This document shows positions 10,058-19,617 of a DNA stretch of 64,000 nucleotides, in pieces. This DNA is from Sphingomonas sp. ATCC 31555 (GTDB lineage: Bacteria > Pseudomonadota > Alphaproteobacteria > Sphingomonadales > Sphingomonadaceae), in contig NZ_ALBQ01000044.1 of NCBI RefSeq assembly GCF_000282895.1, positions 62,001-126,000 of the forward strand. Direction: 5' to 3'. Position 1 is the first letter of the stretch, and each line of letters starts with the position of its first letter. Below the pieces are notes generated by a model. It ran no database searches. It was not told the DNA's origin and saw nothing but the letters and a program-made list of their open reading frames with translations. A program made the position numbers and the translations under genes.

Positions 10058-10955
10058 AGGCGGGGCGCCGCGCGAGCCAGTCGAGCAGCGCGTCGGTCAC
10101 TTGCTCTGGCTGTTCCCAGGGGACGAAATGGCCGGCATCGCGGATCGCCACGAAGCTATAGTCCGGGATCAGCGTTTCCAGCCCGTCGAGCAGGCAGGGC
10201 AGGAGGCCGCGATCCTTCATGCCCCAGAGGACCAGCGTCGGCTGGGGTTGGAGCGGGAAGGGGCCGTCGATCCAGGCGGGGCGGGGTGGATCCTCGCCGA
10301 TCGCGGGCACGATGATCTGCGTCGCGCGGTACCAGTTGAGCATCGCGGTGAGCGCGCCCGGCTGGCTCCACTGATCGAGATAGATGGCCTTTTCCTCCGG
10401 CGGCACGCGGACCTGGAGATGCTCGCCGAACAGCGATAACAGAAATTGCTCGAGCGCCGACTTGTCCGGCGCGCGATCCAGATCGGTTTCCCGGAAAAAG
10501 CGGATATATTGGCTCCCGCGGCGCTGGCCCGGATCGTCGAACAGCTTGCGCTGGAAAACCTGCGGATGCGGCGCGTTGACTATGACGAGCCGCGCGACCC
10601 GCTTCGGTTCGCGCAGCGCCGCCATCCAGGCGATGGCGCCCCCCCAATCATGCCCCACCAGTGCAAAGCGATCGATCGCCAGCGCATCGGTCAGCGCGAA
10701 CAGATCGGCGGCGATCTTGTCCGCCGTGTAGCTTTCGACGCCCTCGGGCTTGGACGACCGCGCATAGCCCCGCTGATCCGGCGCAATGACGAAATGATGT
10801 TCGGCCAGCGCGGGGATCTGGTGTCGCCAGGTGCGGTTCGATTCCGGGAAGCCGTGCAGCAGGATGATCGGGGGGTTGGCCGGATCGCCGGCCAGCGCGA
10901 CGTTGAGGGTGACGCCCGTCGCCAGCGGCAACATCGTCGTTCGCAGTTCCGTCAC
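10056..10955 (-). CDS. Alpha/beta hydrolase, epoxide hydrolase-like
   Basis: A 299-residue cytoplasmic hydrolase. The HGFPES oxyanion region is near residue 35 and the nucleophile elbow GHDWGG has Asp rather than Ser near residue 103. A cap domain follows, and the acid and His close the triad in DRGLLP and DAGHFVPWEQP. An Asp nucleophile with this pattern points to soluble epoxide hydrolases or dehalogenases rather than esterases. The substrate cannot be read from the sequence. It stands alone, convergent with the TonB receptor. Confidence 0.9.
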   Translation of the reverse strand: MTELRTTMLPLATGVTLNVALAGDPANPPIILLHGFPESNRTWRHQIPALAEHHFVIAPDQRGYARSSKPEGVESYTADKIAADLFALTDALAIDRFALVGHDWGGAIAWMAALREPKRVARLVIVNAPHPQVFQRKLFDDPGQRRGSQYIRFFRETDLDRAPDKSALEQFLLSLFGEHLQVRVPPEEKAIYLDQWSQPGALTAMLNWYRATQIIVPAIGEDPPRPAWIDGPFPLQPQPTLVLWGMKDRGLLPCLLDGLETLIPDYSFVAIRDAGHFVPWEQPEQVTDALLDWLARRPA

Positions 10956-11021
10956 GCCGTTCTCCCTCTGCCCTAGGCGTGAGGATGCGCTGGATGGACG
11001 CGGCGCGCAAGTACCGCAAAA

Positions 11022-11921
11022 CTAGGGATAACTGACGGTTTTCGGCACCTCAGGAATCGGGATGAACTCCTTGTCGTCATTGGGTACCTTGGGGAAGGCG
11101 CCGGCCTTCCAATCTTCTTTGGCCTGGTTGATCCGGTCGCGGCTGGAAGAAACGAAGTTCCACCAGACGTGGCGCGGGGTGGCGAAGGCTTCCCCTCCGC
11201 AGAACATGACCCGTGCACCCCGTTCCGAGCGCAGCGTGGCGCGGATGTCAGGCCGCAGGATATAGAGCTGCATCGGCACCAGCGGCATGCCGTCCAGGCT
11301 GGCATCGCCCATCGCGACATAAAGCGCGCGTTCGTCCGCCGCCGCATCGATCGGAATGCCCGCGCCGCCCTCCAGCACGATATCGGCATAGATGGTCTGG
11401 GCGTAGGTGGTGGTCGGAGCGGCGGCGCCCCACAACTCCCCCATGATGACGCGGGCGCGCACGCCGGGCGCCTCGACGATCGGCAGATCGGCGGCGGCGA
11501 CGTGCTCGAACGCGGGATCGCGCTCCTCATCGGCTTCGGGCAGCGCCAGCCAGGTCTGAATGCCGGAGAGTTCCGGCCCCTTCTCGCGTTCGGCAGACGG
11601 TGAGCGCTCCGAATGGACGATGCCATGGCCCGCCGTCATCAGATTGACCGCGCCGGGCTCGATTGTGGCGAAGGTGCCCAGCGAATCGCGATGGTCGATC
11701 GCGCCGGCGAACAGATAAGTGACGGTGGCGAGGTTGATGTGCGGGTGCGGGCGCACATCGATGCCGGTGCCGACATCCAGGATGGCGGGACCCATCTGAT
11801 CGAAAAAGATGAACGGCCCGACCATGGTGCGCGGGCGCGAGGGCAGGGTGCGGTGCACCTTGAAGCCGCCAAGATCGTGCGTGCTGGGCTCGATCATCTG
11901 GGTAATGAGGTCGTCGCGCAT
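11022..11921 (-). CDS. Pirin family protein
   Basis: A 299-residue bicupin of the pirin family. Metal-binding residues are seen in RPHPHINLATVTYLF and AGHGIVHSER. A GIQTWLALP stretch joins to the C-terminal cupin domain, which ends in FVSSSRDRINQAKEDW. Bacterial pirins include quercetin dioxygenases and redox-sensing regulators, so the role here is open. The length is normal. It is on the same strand as its neighbours but separated by 66 and 110 bases, with no clear operon. Confidence 0.93.
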   Translation of the reverse strand: MRDDLITQMIEPSTHDLGGFKVHRTLPSRPRTMVGPFIFFDQMGPAILDVGTGIDVRPHPHINLATVTYLFAGAIDHRDSLGTFATIEPGAVNLMTAGHGIVHSERSPSAEREKGPELSGIQTWLALPEADEERDPAFEHVAAADLPIVEAPGVRARVIMGELWGAAAPTTTYAQTIYADIVLEGGAGIPIDAAADERALYVAMGDASLDGMPLVPMQLYILRPDIRATLRSERGARVMFCGGEAFATPRHVWWNFVSSSRDRINQAKEDWKAGAFPKVPNDDKEFIPIPEVPKTVSYP

Positions 11922-12031
11922 CGTTGCTCTCCCGCGGGTCGCTTTCCGAATAGCTCCGTCGAGCGCCGCTGCCCAGCCAAAGCACTGGACGGGTTTGCGA
12001 ACACTGGGTTTCCGGGTGGTGCCCGTCGGAG

Positions 12032-12472
12032 TTAGTCCGTCAGGGCCAACAATGCCGACAGGTCCTCCGGGAATACCGGTTCGTGGTGCGCGGCGATCTC
12101 GGCGGGCGTGAACCAGCGCCAGCTTCGCATCACGCGGCGCTCCAGCTCGGTATGGTGGGCGGTGTCGATCGAGTCGGCGCGGGTGCGGACAAGGAAATAG
12201 CGTTCGTCCGCCCAGACCGGCACGCCTTCAATGGTCACGAACTCGACGACTCGGCGCGCGATTTCAGGACCGGGATCGGCGTCGATCCCGGTTTCCTCCA
12301 TCAGTTCGCGGCGCGCGGCACTGGCATAGTCCTCGCCCGGATCGAGCGCGCCACCCGGCGTGCACCAAAAGGGCGGGCGATCGTCGGGGTCGAACCGGAA
12401 GAGCAGCACGCGGCCGGCGCCGTCGAGCAGCAGGATGCGCGCGGCAGGGTGCGCCGTGCGGGTGCCGCTCAT
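12032..12472 (-). CDS. NUDIX hydrolase
   Basis: A 146-residue cytoplasmic pyrophosphohydrolase. A complete NUDIX box is present: GGALDPGED followed by AARRELMEETG, matching GX5EX7REUXEEXGU, near residues 40-62. The substrate could be an oxidised nucleotide, a nucleotide sugar or another diphosphate and cannot be told from the box. Its ATG overlaps the bolA stop by four bases, so it is probably translated after bolA from the same message. Confidence 0.93.
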   Translation of the reverse strand: MSGTRTAHPAARILLLDGAGRVLLFRFDPDDRPPFWCTPGGALDPGEDYASAARRELMEETGIDADPGPEIARRVVEFVTIEGVPVWADERYFLVRTRADSIDTAHHTELERRVMRSWRWFTPAEIAAHHEPVFPEDLSALLALTD

Positions 12473-12753
12473 TCGTCCGGCGCGCGGGCCTTGATCGCCA
12501 GTGCGTGGATGCGGGAGGTAAGGAGATCGGCAAGCGCATGGTTCACCAGGCGCTGGCGGGCGACGCGGTTGAGCCCGATGAAGTCGGCGCTCTCGATCGT
12601 CACGGTGAAGTGCGATTCGCCGGTGCCATCGTCGCCCAGATGGCCGCGATGCTGGGCGCTGTCGTTGCTGACATCGAGGTACGACGGGTTGAGGGATCGC
12701 GTAAGGCGATCGGCGATCAGATCGGCCAACGGACCGGTAGCGAGGTTGTTCAT
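12469..12753 (-). CDS. BolA family protein
   Basis: A 94-residue protein of the BolA family. The RGHLGDDGTGESHFTVTIES segment and the RVARQRLVNHALADLL helix with a conserved His are characteristic. BolA proteins bind glutaredoxins and iron-sulfur clusters and affect stress responses and iron-sulfur trafficking. It starts at an ATG at 12753 and is coupled to the NUDIX gene downstream. The divergent J-domain gene begins 35 bases away; this bolA/J-domain pair is common in alphaproteobacteria. Confidence 0.95.
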   Translation of the reverse strand: MNNLATGPLADLIADRLTRSLNPSYLDVSNDSAQHRGHLGDDGTGESHFTVTIESADFIGLNRVARQRLVNHALADLLTSRIHALAIKARAPDE

Positions 12754-12788
12754 GGCGCCTATATAAGCCGTTTGTTCGAGGGAGTCGC

Positions 12789-13406
12789 GTGGCTAGCCGT
12801 CAGCCGAAAAAGGATCGTCCGAATACCCGCTTCCACGGCCGGGTGGAGGCGGAGGGAAGAATGTGCGCGGAGCCGGGGTGCACGGCCGCCGGCGAATTCC
12901 GTGCGCCGGCACGTGAAGGCGCCAGCGCCGGGTTCGACGGCCCGCCCCCGTTCCGCTGGCTGTGCCTGGATCATGTCCGCGCGTTCAACGCCGGCTATAA
13001 TTTCTTCGCGGGCATGAGCCCCGACGAGATCCAGGAAGCGCAGCGCCCGATCGCCGGATGGGAACGGGCGACCCGCGCGTTCAGTGCCACCGCCAGCGCC
13101 GACCAGCCGCCGCGCTGGGCCGATTTCGCCGATCCGCTGGACGCGATCGGCGCGCGCTTCCGCGACCGGATGAAGGATCGCGCCGAGCGCAAGGACGGGC
13201 GGCCGCTTTCGGGCAAGGACCGCGAGGCGCTGAAGGTACTGGACCTCACGATCGACTCGGACCGGACGGCGCTGCGCAAACGCTATTCCGAGCTGGTGCG
13301 CAGATATCATCCCGATCGCAATGGCGGCGACCGCAGCCACGAGACGCGATTGCAGCGCGTGATCGAGGCGTATCAGCAGCTGAAGGGATCGCCCGCCTTC
13401 GCGTGA
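12789..13406 (+). CDS. J-domain (DnaJ-like) protein with N-terminal Cys/His motif
   Basis: A 205-residue protein starting at GTG 12789. The J domain is at the C-terminus (about 145-205), with the diagnostic HPD tripeptide in VRRYHPDRNGGD and a preceding RKRYSELV helix. J domains stimulate the ATPase of DnaK-type chaperones. The N-terminus carries a CAEPGC pair and a later CLDH, which could form a zinc site. There is no glycine/phenylalanine linker or CXXCXGXG domain, so it is not DnaJ itself. Relatives lie beside bolA in other alphaproteobacteria. Confidence 0.92.
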   Translation: MASRQPKKDRPNTRFHGRVEAEGRMCAEPGCTAAGEFRAPAREGASAGFDGPPPFRWLCLDHVRAFNAGYNFFAGMSPDEIQEAQRPIAGWERATRAFSATASADQPPRWADFADPLDAIGARFRDRMKDRAERKDGRPLSGKDREALKVLDLTIDSDRTALRKRYSELVRRYHPDRNGGDRSHETRLQRVIEAYQQLKGSPAFA

Positions 13407-13494
13407 ATAGTTGCGCCTTCCCAGCGTGCATGATAGCGCCCCCGGCTTGAATGGGGCCAATCCGCGCCCCTCCCATCAGGCATTTCGGAAACCC

Positions 13495-13824
13495 ATGTTC
13501 TCCTCTCCAGCATATGCACAGGCTACGGGCGCAGGCAGCACGGCAGCCGGGATCGTTTCGATCCTTCCCCTCGTCCTGATCTTCGTCGTCTTCTATTTCC
13601 TGATGATACGCCCGCAGCAGAAGCGGATGAAGACGCTGCAGGACGCCGTGAAGGGCGTGAAGAAGAACGACACGGTGATCACCGCCGGCGGCCTGATCGG
13701 CAAGGTGACCCGCGTGGACGAAACCGAAGTCGAAATCGAACTCGGCCCGAACGTGAAGGTGCGCGCGATCAAGTCGACGCTCGCCGAAGTGCGCCCGCTG
13801 GGCGCCAAGCCCGCGAACGACTGA
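13495..13824 (+). CDS. yajC: Preprotein translocase accessory subunit YajC
   Basis: A 109-residue single-span inner-membrane protein that associates with SecDF. The ATG at 13495 begins MFSSPAYAQ. A transmembrane segment rich in Leu, Val and Phe spans about 20-40. It is followed by MIRPQQKRMK, the family hallmark, and a cytoplasmic domain with VKKNDTVITAGGLIGKVTRV. Its stop overlaps the secD start as TGATG, so the three sec genes are coupled. Confidence 0.97.
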   Translation: MFSSPAYAQATGAGSTAAGIVSILPLVLIFVVFYFLMIRPQQKRMKTLQDAVKGVKKNDTVITAGGLIGKVTRVDETEVEIELGPNVKVRAIKSTLAEVRPLGAKPAND

Positions 13825-15410
13825 TGCTGGATTTCCCGCGCTGGAAGGTCTGGACGATCCTGATCGGGGTCGCCGCCATGGTGCTGCTCGCGGTGCCGAG
13901 CCTGGTGCCGGAGAGCATCCGCAACACCTGGCCGAGCTGGATGCCCAAGCCCGCCGTCAATCTGGGCCTGGACCTGGCCGGCGGCTCGTATCTGCTGCTC
14001 GAAGCCGATACGAGCGACGTGCAGCAGACCAAGCTGGAGCAGATGCGCGAGCAGGTCCGCCTGGCGATGCGGCGCGATCCGCGCGTCGACGTGGGCGACA
14101 TCTCGATCCAGGGCGGCAAGCTGAGCTTCATGGTGCGCGATCCCAGCAAGGTGGATGCGGCGCGCGAAAAGCTGTTGCCGATGACCAACGGCGTGGGCAC
14201 CACCGGCCAGCGCGACTGGGAAATCACGGTTGTCGATTCCACCCGTTTCGTGCTGACGCCGACCAAGGCGGGCCTGGCGCAGCAGATCGAAACCGCGATG
14301 GACGACGCCCGCGAAGTGGTGGACAAGCGCATCAACGCGCTCGGCACCCGCGAGCCGACGGTGGTGCGCGAAGGCACCAACCGCATCGTCGTGCAGGTGC
14401 CGGGTCTTCAGGATCCCAGCCAGCTGAAGGAACTGCTCGGCAAGACCGCCAAGCTCGAGTTCAAGCTGGTCGACACGAGCGTGACCCCGCAACAGATGGC
14501 GAGCGGCGATATCCCGGTCACCTCGCAGCTGCTGCAATATGAAAATGGCGCGCCGATCGTCGTCAACCGTACCGCGATGATCACCGGCGACATGCTGGTC
14601 GACGCCAAGCAGAGCTACGATCAGAACGGCCGCCCGGACGTGACGCTGCAGCTGAACGGTGCGGGTGCCAAGCGCTTTGCGCGGGTGACGCAGGAAAATA
14701 CCGGCAAGCCCTTCGCGATCATCGTCGACAACAAGGTCATCTCCGCGCCGAACATCAACGAGCCGATCCTGGGCGGCAGCGCTTCGATCTCGGGCGGCTT
14801 CACGGTGGAAAGCGCCAACCAGCTCGCCATCGCACTGCGTTCGGGCAAGTTGCCGATCGCGCTGAAGGTGGCGCAGGAATCGACCGTCAGCCCCGAGCTC
14901 GGCGCCGATTCGATCCGCGCCGGCGTCACCGCATCGATCATCGCGATCGTCGCGGTCGTGGTGTTCATGGTGCTCACCTATGGCCGCTTCGGCGTCTATG
15001 CGAACATCGCGGTGACCATCAACGTGCTGGTGATCCTGGCGGTGATGGGTCTGCTCAATGCGACACTGACCCTGCCGGGCATTGCCGGCTTCGTGCTGAC
15101 CATCGGTACCGCCGTCGACGCCAACGTGCTGATCAACGAGCGCATCCGCGAGGAACGCCGCCGCGGCCGCAGCGTGATGCAATCGGTGGAGCTGGGCTAT
15201 AAGGAAGCCAGCCGCACGATCTTCGAAGCGAACGTCACCCACGCGATTGCCGGCCTGATCATGCTGGTGCTCGGCTCCGGGCCGATCCGCGGCTTCGCGG
15301 TGGTGCTGCTGATCGGTATCGCCAGCTCCGTCTTCACCGCCGTGGTGTTCACGCGCATGCTCGTCACGCTCTGGCTGCGCAAGAATCGCCCGAGCGAGAT
15401 CCATATTTAA
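13824..15410 (+). CDS. secD: Protein translocase subunit SecD
   Basis: A 528-residue inner-membrane protein of the RND-like SecDF complex, which uses the proton gradient to complete protein export. One N-terminal span is followed by LGLDLAGGSYLLLE, a large periplasmic domain and five further spans. The conserved blocks GTAVDANVLINERIREE and MVLGSGPIRGFAVVLLIGI are present. The length matches the compact alphaproteobacterial form. It starts on the last base of the yajC stop. Confidence 0.98.
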   Translation: MLDFPRWKVWTILIGVAAMVLLAVPSLVPESIRNTWPSWMPKPAVNLGLDLAGGSYLLLEADTSDVQQTKLEQMREQVRLAMRRDPRVDVGDISIQGGKLSFMVRDPSKVDAAREKLLPMTNGVGTTGQRDWEITVVDSTRFVLTPTKAGLAQQIETAMDDAREVVDKRINALGTREPTVVREGTNRIVVQVPGLQDPSQLKELLGKTAKLEFKLVDTSVTPQQMASGDIPVTSQLLQYENGAPIVVNRTAMITGDMLVDAKQSYDQNGRPDVTLQLNGAGAKRFARVTQENTGKPFAIIVDNKVISAPNINEPILGGSASISGGFTVESANQLAIALRSGKLPIALKVAQESTVSPELGADSIRAGVTASIIAIVAVVVFMVLTYGRFGVYANIAVTINVLVILAVMGLLNATLTLPGIAGFVLTIGTAVDANVLINERIREERRRGRSVMQSVELGYKEASRTIFEANVTHAIAGLIMLVLGSGPIRGFAVVLLIGIASSVFTAVVFTRMLVTLWLRKNRPSEIHI

Positions 15411-15422
15411 GGAAGCGCCGAC

Positions 15423-16394
15423 ATGCGGCTCCTCAAGATCGTACCCGACAACACCAATATCGGCTTCGTCCGGGTCCGCGTCATCGCATTTGCGATCACC
15501 GCGCTGCTGACCGTCGCCGCGATCGGTCTGGTCGCGGCACGCGGACTCAACCTTGGCGTCGACTTTGTCGGCGGCGTTTCGATCGAAGAAAAGTTCACCT
15601 CGGCTCCGCCGCTCGACGAGCTGCGCGCAACGGTGAACGGGCTCGGCTATGGCGAAACGACGCTGCAGGAAATGGGCGGCAAGAACCTCGTTACCATCCG
15701 CCTGCCCGTGCCGAATTCGAGCGATCCGGCGGCGACCGATGCGATGGTCGAGCGCGTGAAGAGCGCCGTCGCGGCCAAGTTCCCCGGCGCGACCTTCTCC
15801 ACCTATTCCACCGTCTCCGGCAAGGTTTCGGGCGAGCTGATCCGCAACGGCGTGCTCGCGGTGGTGCTGGCGATCGCCGGCATCGCGATCTTCTCCTGGC
15901 TGCGATACGAATGGCAGTTCGGCGTCTCCACCGCGGTCGCCATCGTGCACGACGTGCTGATGACGCTGGGCTTCTTCGCGCTGACCCGGATGGTGTTCGA
16001 CCTGAACATCGTGGCCGCGGTGCTGACGATCATCGGCTATTCGATCAACGACAAGATGGTGATCGACGACCGCATCCGCGAGAATATGCGCAAGTACCGC
16101 AAGATGGGCATGAGCGAGTTGATCGACCTTTCGGTCAACGAGACGCTGCCGCGCACGGTGATGACCTCCGTCACGATCCTGCTGGCGCTGGGCGCGCTGC
16201 TGCTGTGGGGCGGGCATGTGCTGCGCGGCTTCACCGCAGCGATGATGCTGGGCATCATCGTCGGTACCTATTCGTCGGTCTATGTTTCGTCTTCGCTGCT
16301 GATCACGTTGGGGCTGAAGCCGGGCGCAAAGCCCGAAAAGGCGGACTCGATCGCCAGCAATGCCGAGCGGGTCGCGCCGCGCGAGCGGCCGTAA
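15423..16394 (+). CDS. secF: Protein translocase subunit SecF
   Basis: A 323-residue inner-membrane partner of SecD with six predicted spans. Signatures are NLGVDFVGGV after the first span, ATFSTYSTVSGKVSGELIRNG before the second, and GYSINDKMVIDDRIREN followed by NETLPRTVMTS. It begins 12 bases after secD with AAGGAAG just upstream. It forms one operon with yajC and secD and is followed by the Mth938 gene. Confidence 0.98.
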   Translation: MRLLKIVPDNTNIGFVRVRVIAFAITALLTVAAIGLVAARGLNLGVDFVGGVSIEEKFTSAPPLDELRATVNGLGYGETTLQEMGGKNLVTIRLPVPNSSDPAATDAMVERVKSAVAAKFPGATFSTYSTVSGKVSGELIRNGVLAVVLAIAGIAIFSWLRYEWQFGVSTAVAIVHDVLMTLGFFALTRMVFDLNIVAAVLTIIGYSINDKMVIDDRIRENMRKYRKMGMSELIDLSVNETLPRTVMTSVTILLALGALLLWGGHVLRGFTAAMMLGIIVGTYSSVYVSSSLLITLGLKPGAKPEKADSIASNAERVAPRERP

Positions 16395-16398
16395 TCGC

Positions 16399-16770
16399 GT
16401 GAAGATCGAACGGCGCAGCGCGGAAGGGCCGCTCGTCTCCGGCTTTTCCGGCGGCGGCTTTCGCGTCGACGAGAATGTCTATCACGGGCTGATCATCACG
16501 CCCGAGCGCGCCGATGGCTGGTCGCCTCCACCGATCGCGGAATTGACCGAGGCTGCGCTAGCCCCGGCCTTCGCGCTCAGCCCGCAGCCCGAATTCCTGC
16601 TGCTCGGCACCGGCGCGCGGCTGGTGCGCCCGCCGCTCCAGCTGGTGAAGGCGCTGGAAGCACGCGGCATCGGCGTGGAAGCAATGGACAGCCGCGCGGC
16701 GGCGCGGGCCTGGGGGGTGCTCCGCGCCGAGCTGCGCTGGGTGGCGGGCGCGCTCTACCCGCTCGTTTGA
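16399..16770 (+). CDS. Mth938 domain (NDUFAF3-like) protein
   Basis: A 123-residue protein starting at GTG 16399, five bases after secF. It shows the family pattern: an N-terminal FSGGGFRVDENVYHGLIITP, a central EFLLLGTGARLVRPP, and a C-terminal GIGVEAMDSRAAARAWGVL. Bacterial relatives are regularly found directly behind secDF, and the mitochondrial relative NDUFAF3 assists complex I assembly. The bacterial function is not established. Confidence 0.92.
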   Translation: MKIERRSAEGPLVSGFSGGGFRVDENVYHGLIITPERADGWSPPPIAELTEAALAPAFALSPQPEFLLLGTGARLVRPPLQLVKALEARGIGVEAMDSRAAARAWGVLRAELRWVAGALYPLV

Positions 16771-16863
16771 GCTTCCCGGCGCACCGCACCGGAATCCCGG
16801 CGAAAACCGAAATCCATTCGCCGCTCGGTTTCAGGATGACCTGAGGCGGCTCACCTCCAGTGG

Positions 16864-16884
16864 GTCCCGGCTTTCCGCCGGGAC
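16864..16884. repeat. Short palindromic element, GTCCCGGC stem
   Basis: Eight bases at 16864-16871 pair with 16877-16884 around TTTCC. It lies in the 128-base gap between convergent genes and could be a REP-like dispersed element or a weak terminator. No other copy was seen in this window. Confidence 0.5.
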
Positions 16885-16898
16885 GACGATGGGAGGAC

Positions 16899-18125
16899 TC
16901 ACTCCGTTCTTCCAGGCGGTGTTGGTCCCTCTGCCCCGAACAGCGCCGGCAGCGTGCGTTCGAGCCGCGTCAGCGCTCTGTCCCACCGTTCCGGCCCTAC
17001 CGGGCAACGAAGCCGGGCGAGCAGGTCGTCGTCCGCGTCGAGCGGATCGACGGCGTCGTTCAGCAGATATTGCGCGAACCAGCGGCGCGCCAGTTCCGGA
17101 TCAGGACGTCGGGCAGTGCCAGCGGCGATATCCGCGAGAAACGGCGGCAACTCCGCATAGGCGTTGAGCCATGAGCCGCTGGCGAATTGCGAATGGCGAT
17201 GAATCGGTACGCCGAAAAACGCGGCGAGCGCGAAGGTCTTCGAATCGCCGACGAGCATGCCATCGGCATGGCGCGCAATGGCGAGCGTGGCGGCCAGCGG
17301 CCCGATCGCCGGCGGCAGCAACACGGCATTGTCGCAATCGCCGATCGCTTCGATCAGCGGGCCGGCATCGACATGCGCATCGTTGAGCGGATGATTGGTG
17401 ACGGCGAGAGTGAAACGATCGCCCAGTTGCGCGGAGACGTGGCGGACCAGAGCGGCGTTTGGGCGGGGACTAAGCCGGTGGGCGAGGAAGAAGTTGTCGT
17501 CCATCTCGCATTCCAGGGGCAGCAGCACCAGCGGGCGATCGGCGGGAATGCCGAGACGCGCGAACAGCGCCAGGCGTTCGTCCGGAGGCGGGGCAAGGCG
17601 CTGCTGCAGGCGATGCCATGCGGGCGCAAGCATCGCGTCGAGCCGCGCCTCCTCTGCGGGCGCGAGCGGCGCCAGCGCGCCATAATCGTGCGGACGATCG
17701 GCAAGCAGGATCCAGCGGGGCGGCGGGGCAAAAGGCTCGAATCGCCCCTCCATCAGCAGCCGGACGATGCCGGGGAAATGCCGTACGGTGTCGAAATCGG
17801 CGGTGCGGCAGAGGACAAAATCGGGCGCGAGATCGCGGACGAAGCCGATCAGTCCTTCGGCATCCTCGGGCACGGTGCGGGTGCTGGGATGGTCCGCGCC
17901 GTCCATGATGTACCAGCGCACCTCCGCCAGATCGGCGCAGCGGGCGAGTTCATCCGCGCCGATGCCGGTGCCGCGCCAGGGCGCAGGCGCGAGGATGTGC
18001 ACCTCGTGACCACTCGCGACCCGGCGGATCAGCGGCTCGACGATGTGGACGAACCACCAGTTCGTCACCATCGGCAGGTAGAAGAGGACCCGCTGGCGCT
18101 GCTCGGGGTGCGGGAGGGGCGGCAA
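16899..18125 (-). CDS. GT-B-like / surface polysaccharide-associated protein, unassigned
   Basis: A 408-residue protein with no signal peptide or clear membrane span. The N-terminus (RQRVLFYLPMVTNWWFVHIVEPLI) looks like the start of a GT-B Rossmann domain. The C-terminal half has LAVTNHPL, a loop with HADGMLVGDSKTFALAAFFGVP and a WLNAYAELPPFLADI block, which recall glycosyltransferases and capsule-processing proteins in which a Ser/Thr loop binds a nucleotide sugar. I cannot assign a family with confidence. It is downstream of the tgt cluster on the same strand, 101 bases away. Confidence 0.75.
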   Translation of the reverse strand: MPPLPHPEQRQRVLFYLPMVTNWWFVHIVEPLIRRVASGHEVHILAPAPWRGTGIGADELARCADLAEVRWYIMDGADHPSTRTVPEDAEGLIGFVRDLAPDFVLCRTADFDTVRHFPGIVRLLMEGRFEPFAPPPRWILLADRPHDYGALAPLAPAEEARLDAMLAPAWHRLQQRLAPPPDERLALFARLGIPADRPLVLLPLECEMDDNFFLAHRLSPRPNAALVRHVSAQLGDRFTLAVTNHPLNDAHVDAGPLIEAIGDCDNAVLLPPAIGPLAATLAIARHADGMLVGDSKTFALAAFFGVPIHRHSQFASGSWLNAYAELPPFLADIAAGTARRPDPELARRWFAQYLLNDAVDPLDADDDLLARLRCPVGPERWDRALTRLERTLPALFGAEGPTPPGRTE

Positions 18126-18226
18126 GGGAACTCCGTCGGCGGGGGAAGCTGTTTAGCTTATAGGCCGGACGGCGAGGGGCGGGCACCCGCCCGGCAAATT
18201 CCACCTCGCCGCGATCGGCCGGGCTG

Positions 18227-18412
18227 CTACCGCTTGTCCGCGGCGTCCGCGGCGTCCGCGGCGTCCGCGGCGCGTTCGGCGGCAGCCTGCGCGCGGCGGG
18301 CTTCGGCTTTCTTCTTCTTGCCCTGATCGTGGTGCCACTTGATGGCGAAGAACATGCCGGTGCCGAACACGGCGATTTTGAACGTGCCCAGCAGGATCGG
18401 AACCCAGATCAT
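18227..18412 (-). CDS. Small membrane protein with Ala-Asp repeat tail
   Basis: A 61-residue protein with one N-terminal transmembrane segment (MIWVPILLGTFKIAVFGTGMF), a basic KKKKAEARR stretch and a C-terminal tail built from AAD repeats. The tail is encoded by four perfect copies of a 9-base unit. It lies 30 bases behind tgt on the same strand and is probably cotranscribed. I do not recognise a family. Confidence 0.72.
   Translation of the reverse strand: MIWVPILLGTFKIAVFGTGMFFAIKWHHDQGKKKKAEARRAQAAAERAADAADAADAADKR
18236..18271. repeat. Four tandem copies of a 9-base unit
   Basis: GTCCGCGGC is repeated four times without mismatch at 18236-18271. On the minus strand it encodes the (ADA)n tail of the small membrane protein. 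The unit is a multiple of three, so copy-number change would lengthen or shorten the tail without breaking the frame. Confidence 0.92.
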
Positions 18413-18442
18413 CCATGTTTCCTTATCTATCGGGTGCCGAAC

Positions 18443-19579
<1,137 letters not shown>

Positions 19580-19617
19580 CTATTGGCGCGTTTGAGGCCC
19601 GAAGGGAAGGAGCGCGC

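Noticed and set aside
10831..10855. tRNA T-arm-like GGTTCGATTCC
   Set aside because: It lies inside the alpha/beta hydrolase gene and no matching acceptor or anticodon arms are found around it.
13593..16217. An 874-residue open frame on the minus strand, His- and Arg-rich
   Set aside because: It lies fully antisense to yajC, secD and secF, which have clear family motifs. Its composition is that expected from the opposite strand of GC-rich genes.
18236..18271. Tandem repeats considered as a CRISPR array
   Set aside because: Units are 9 bases, contiguous and without spacers, and are part of a coding sequence.
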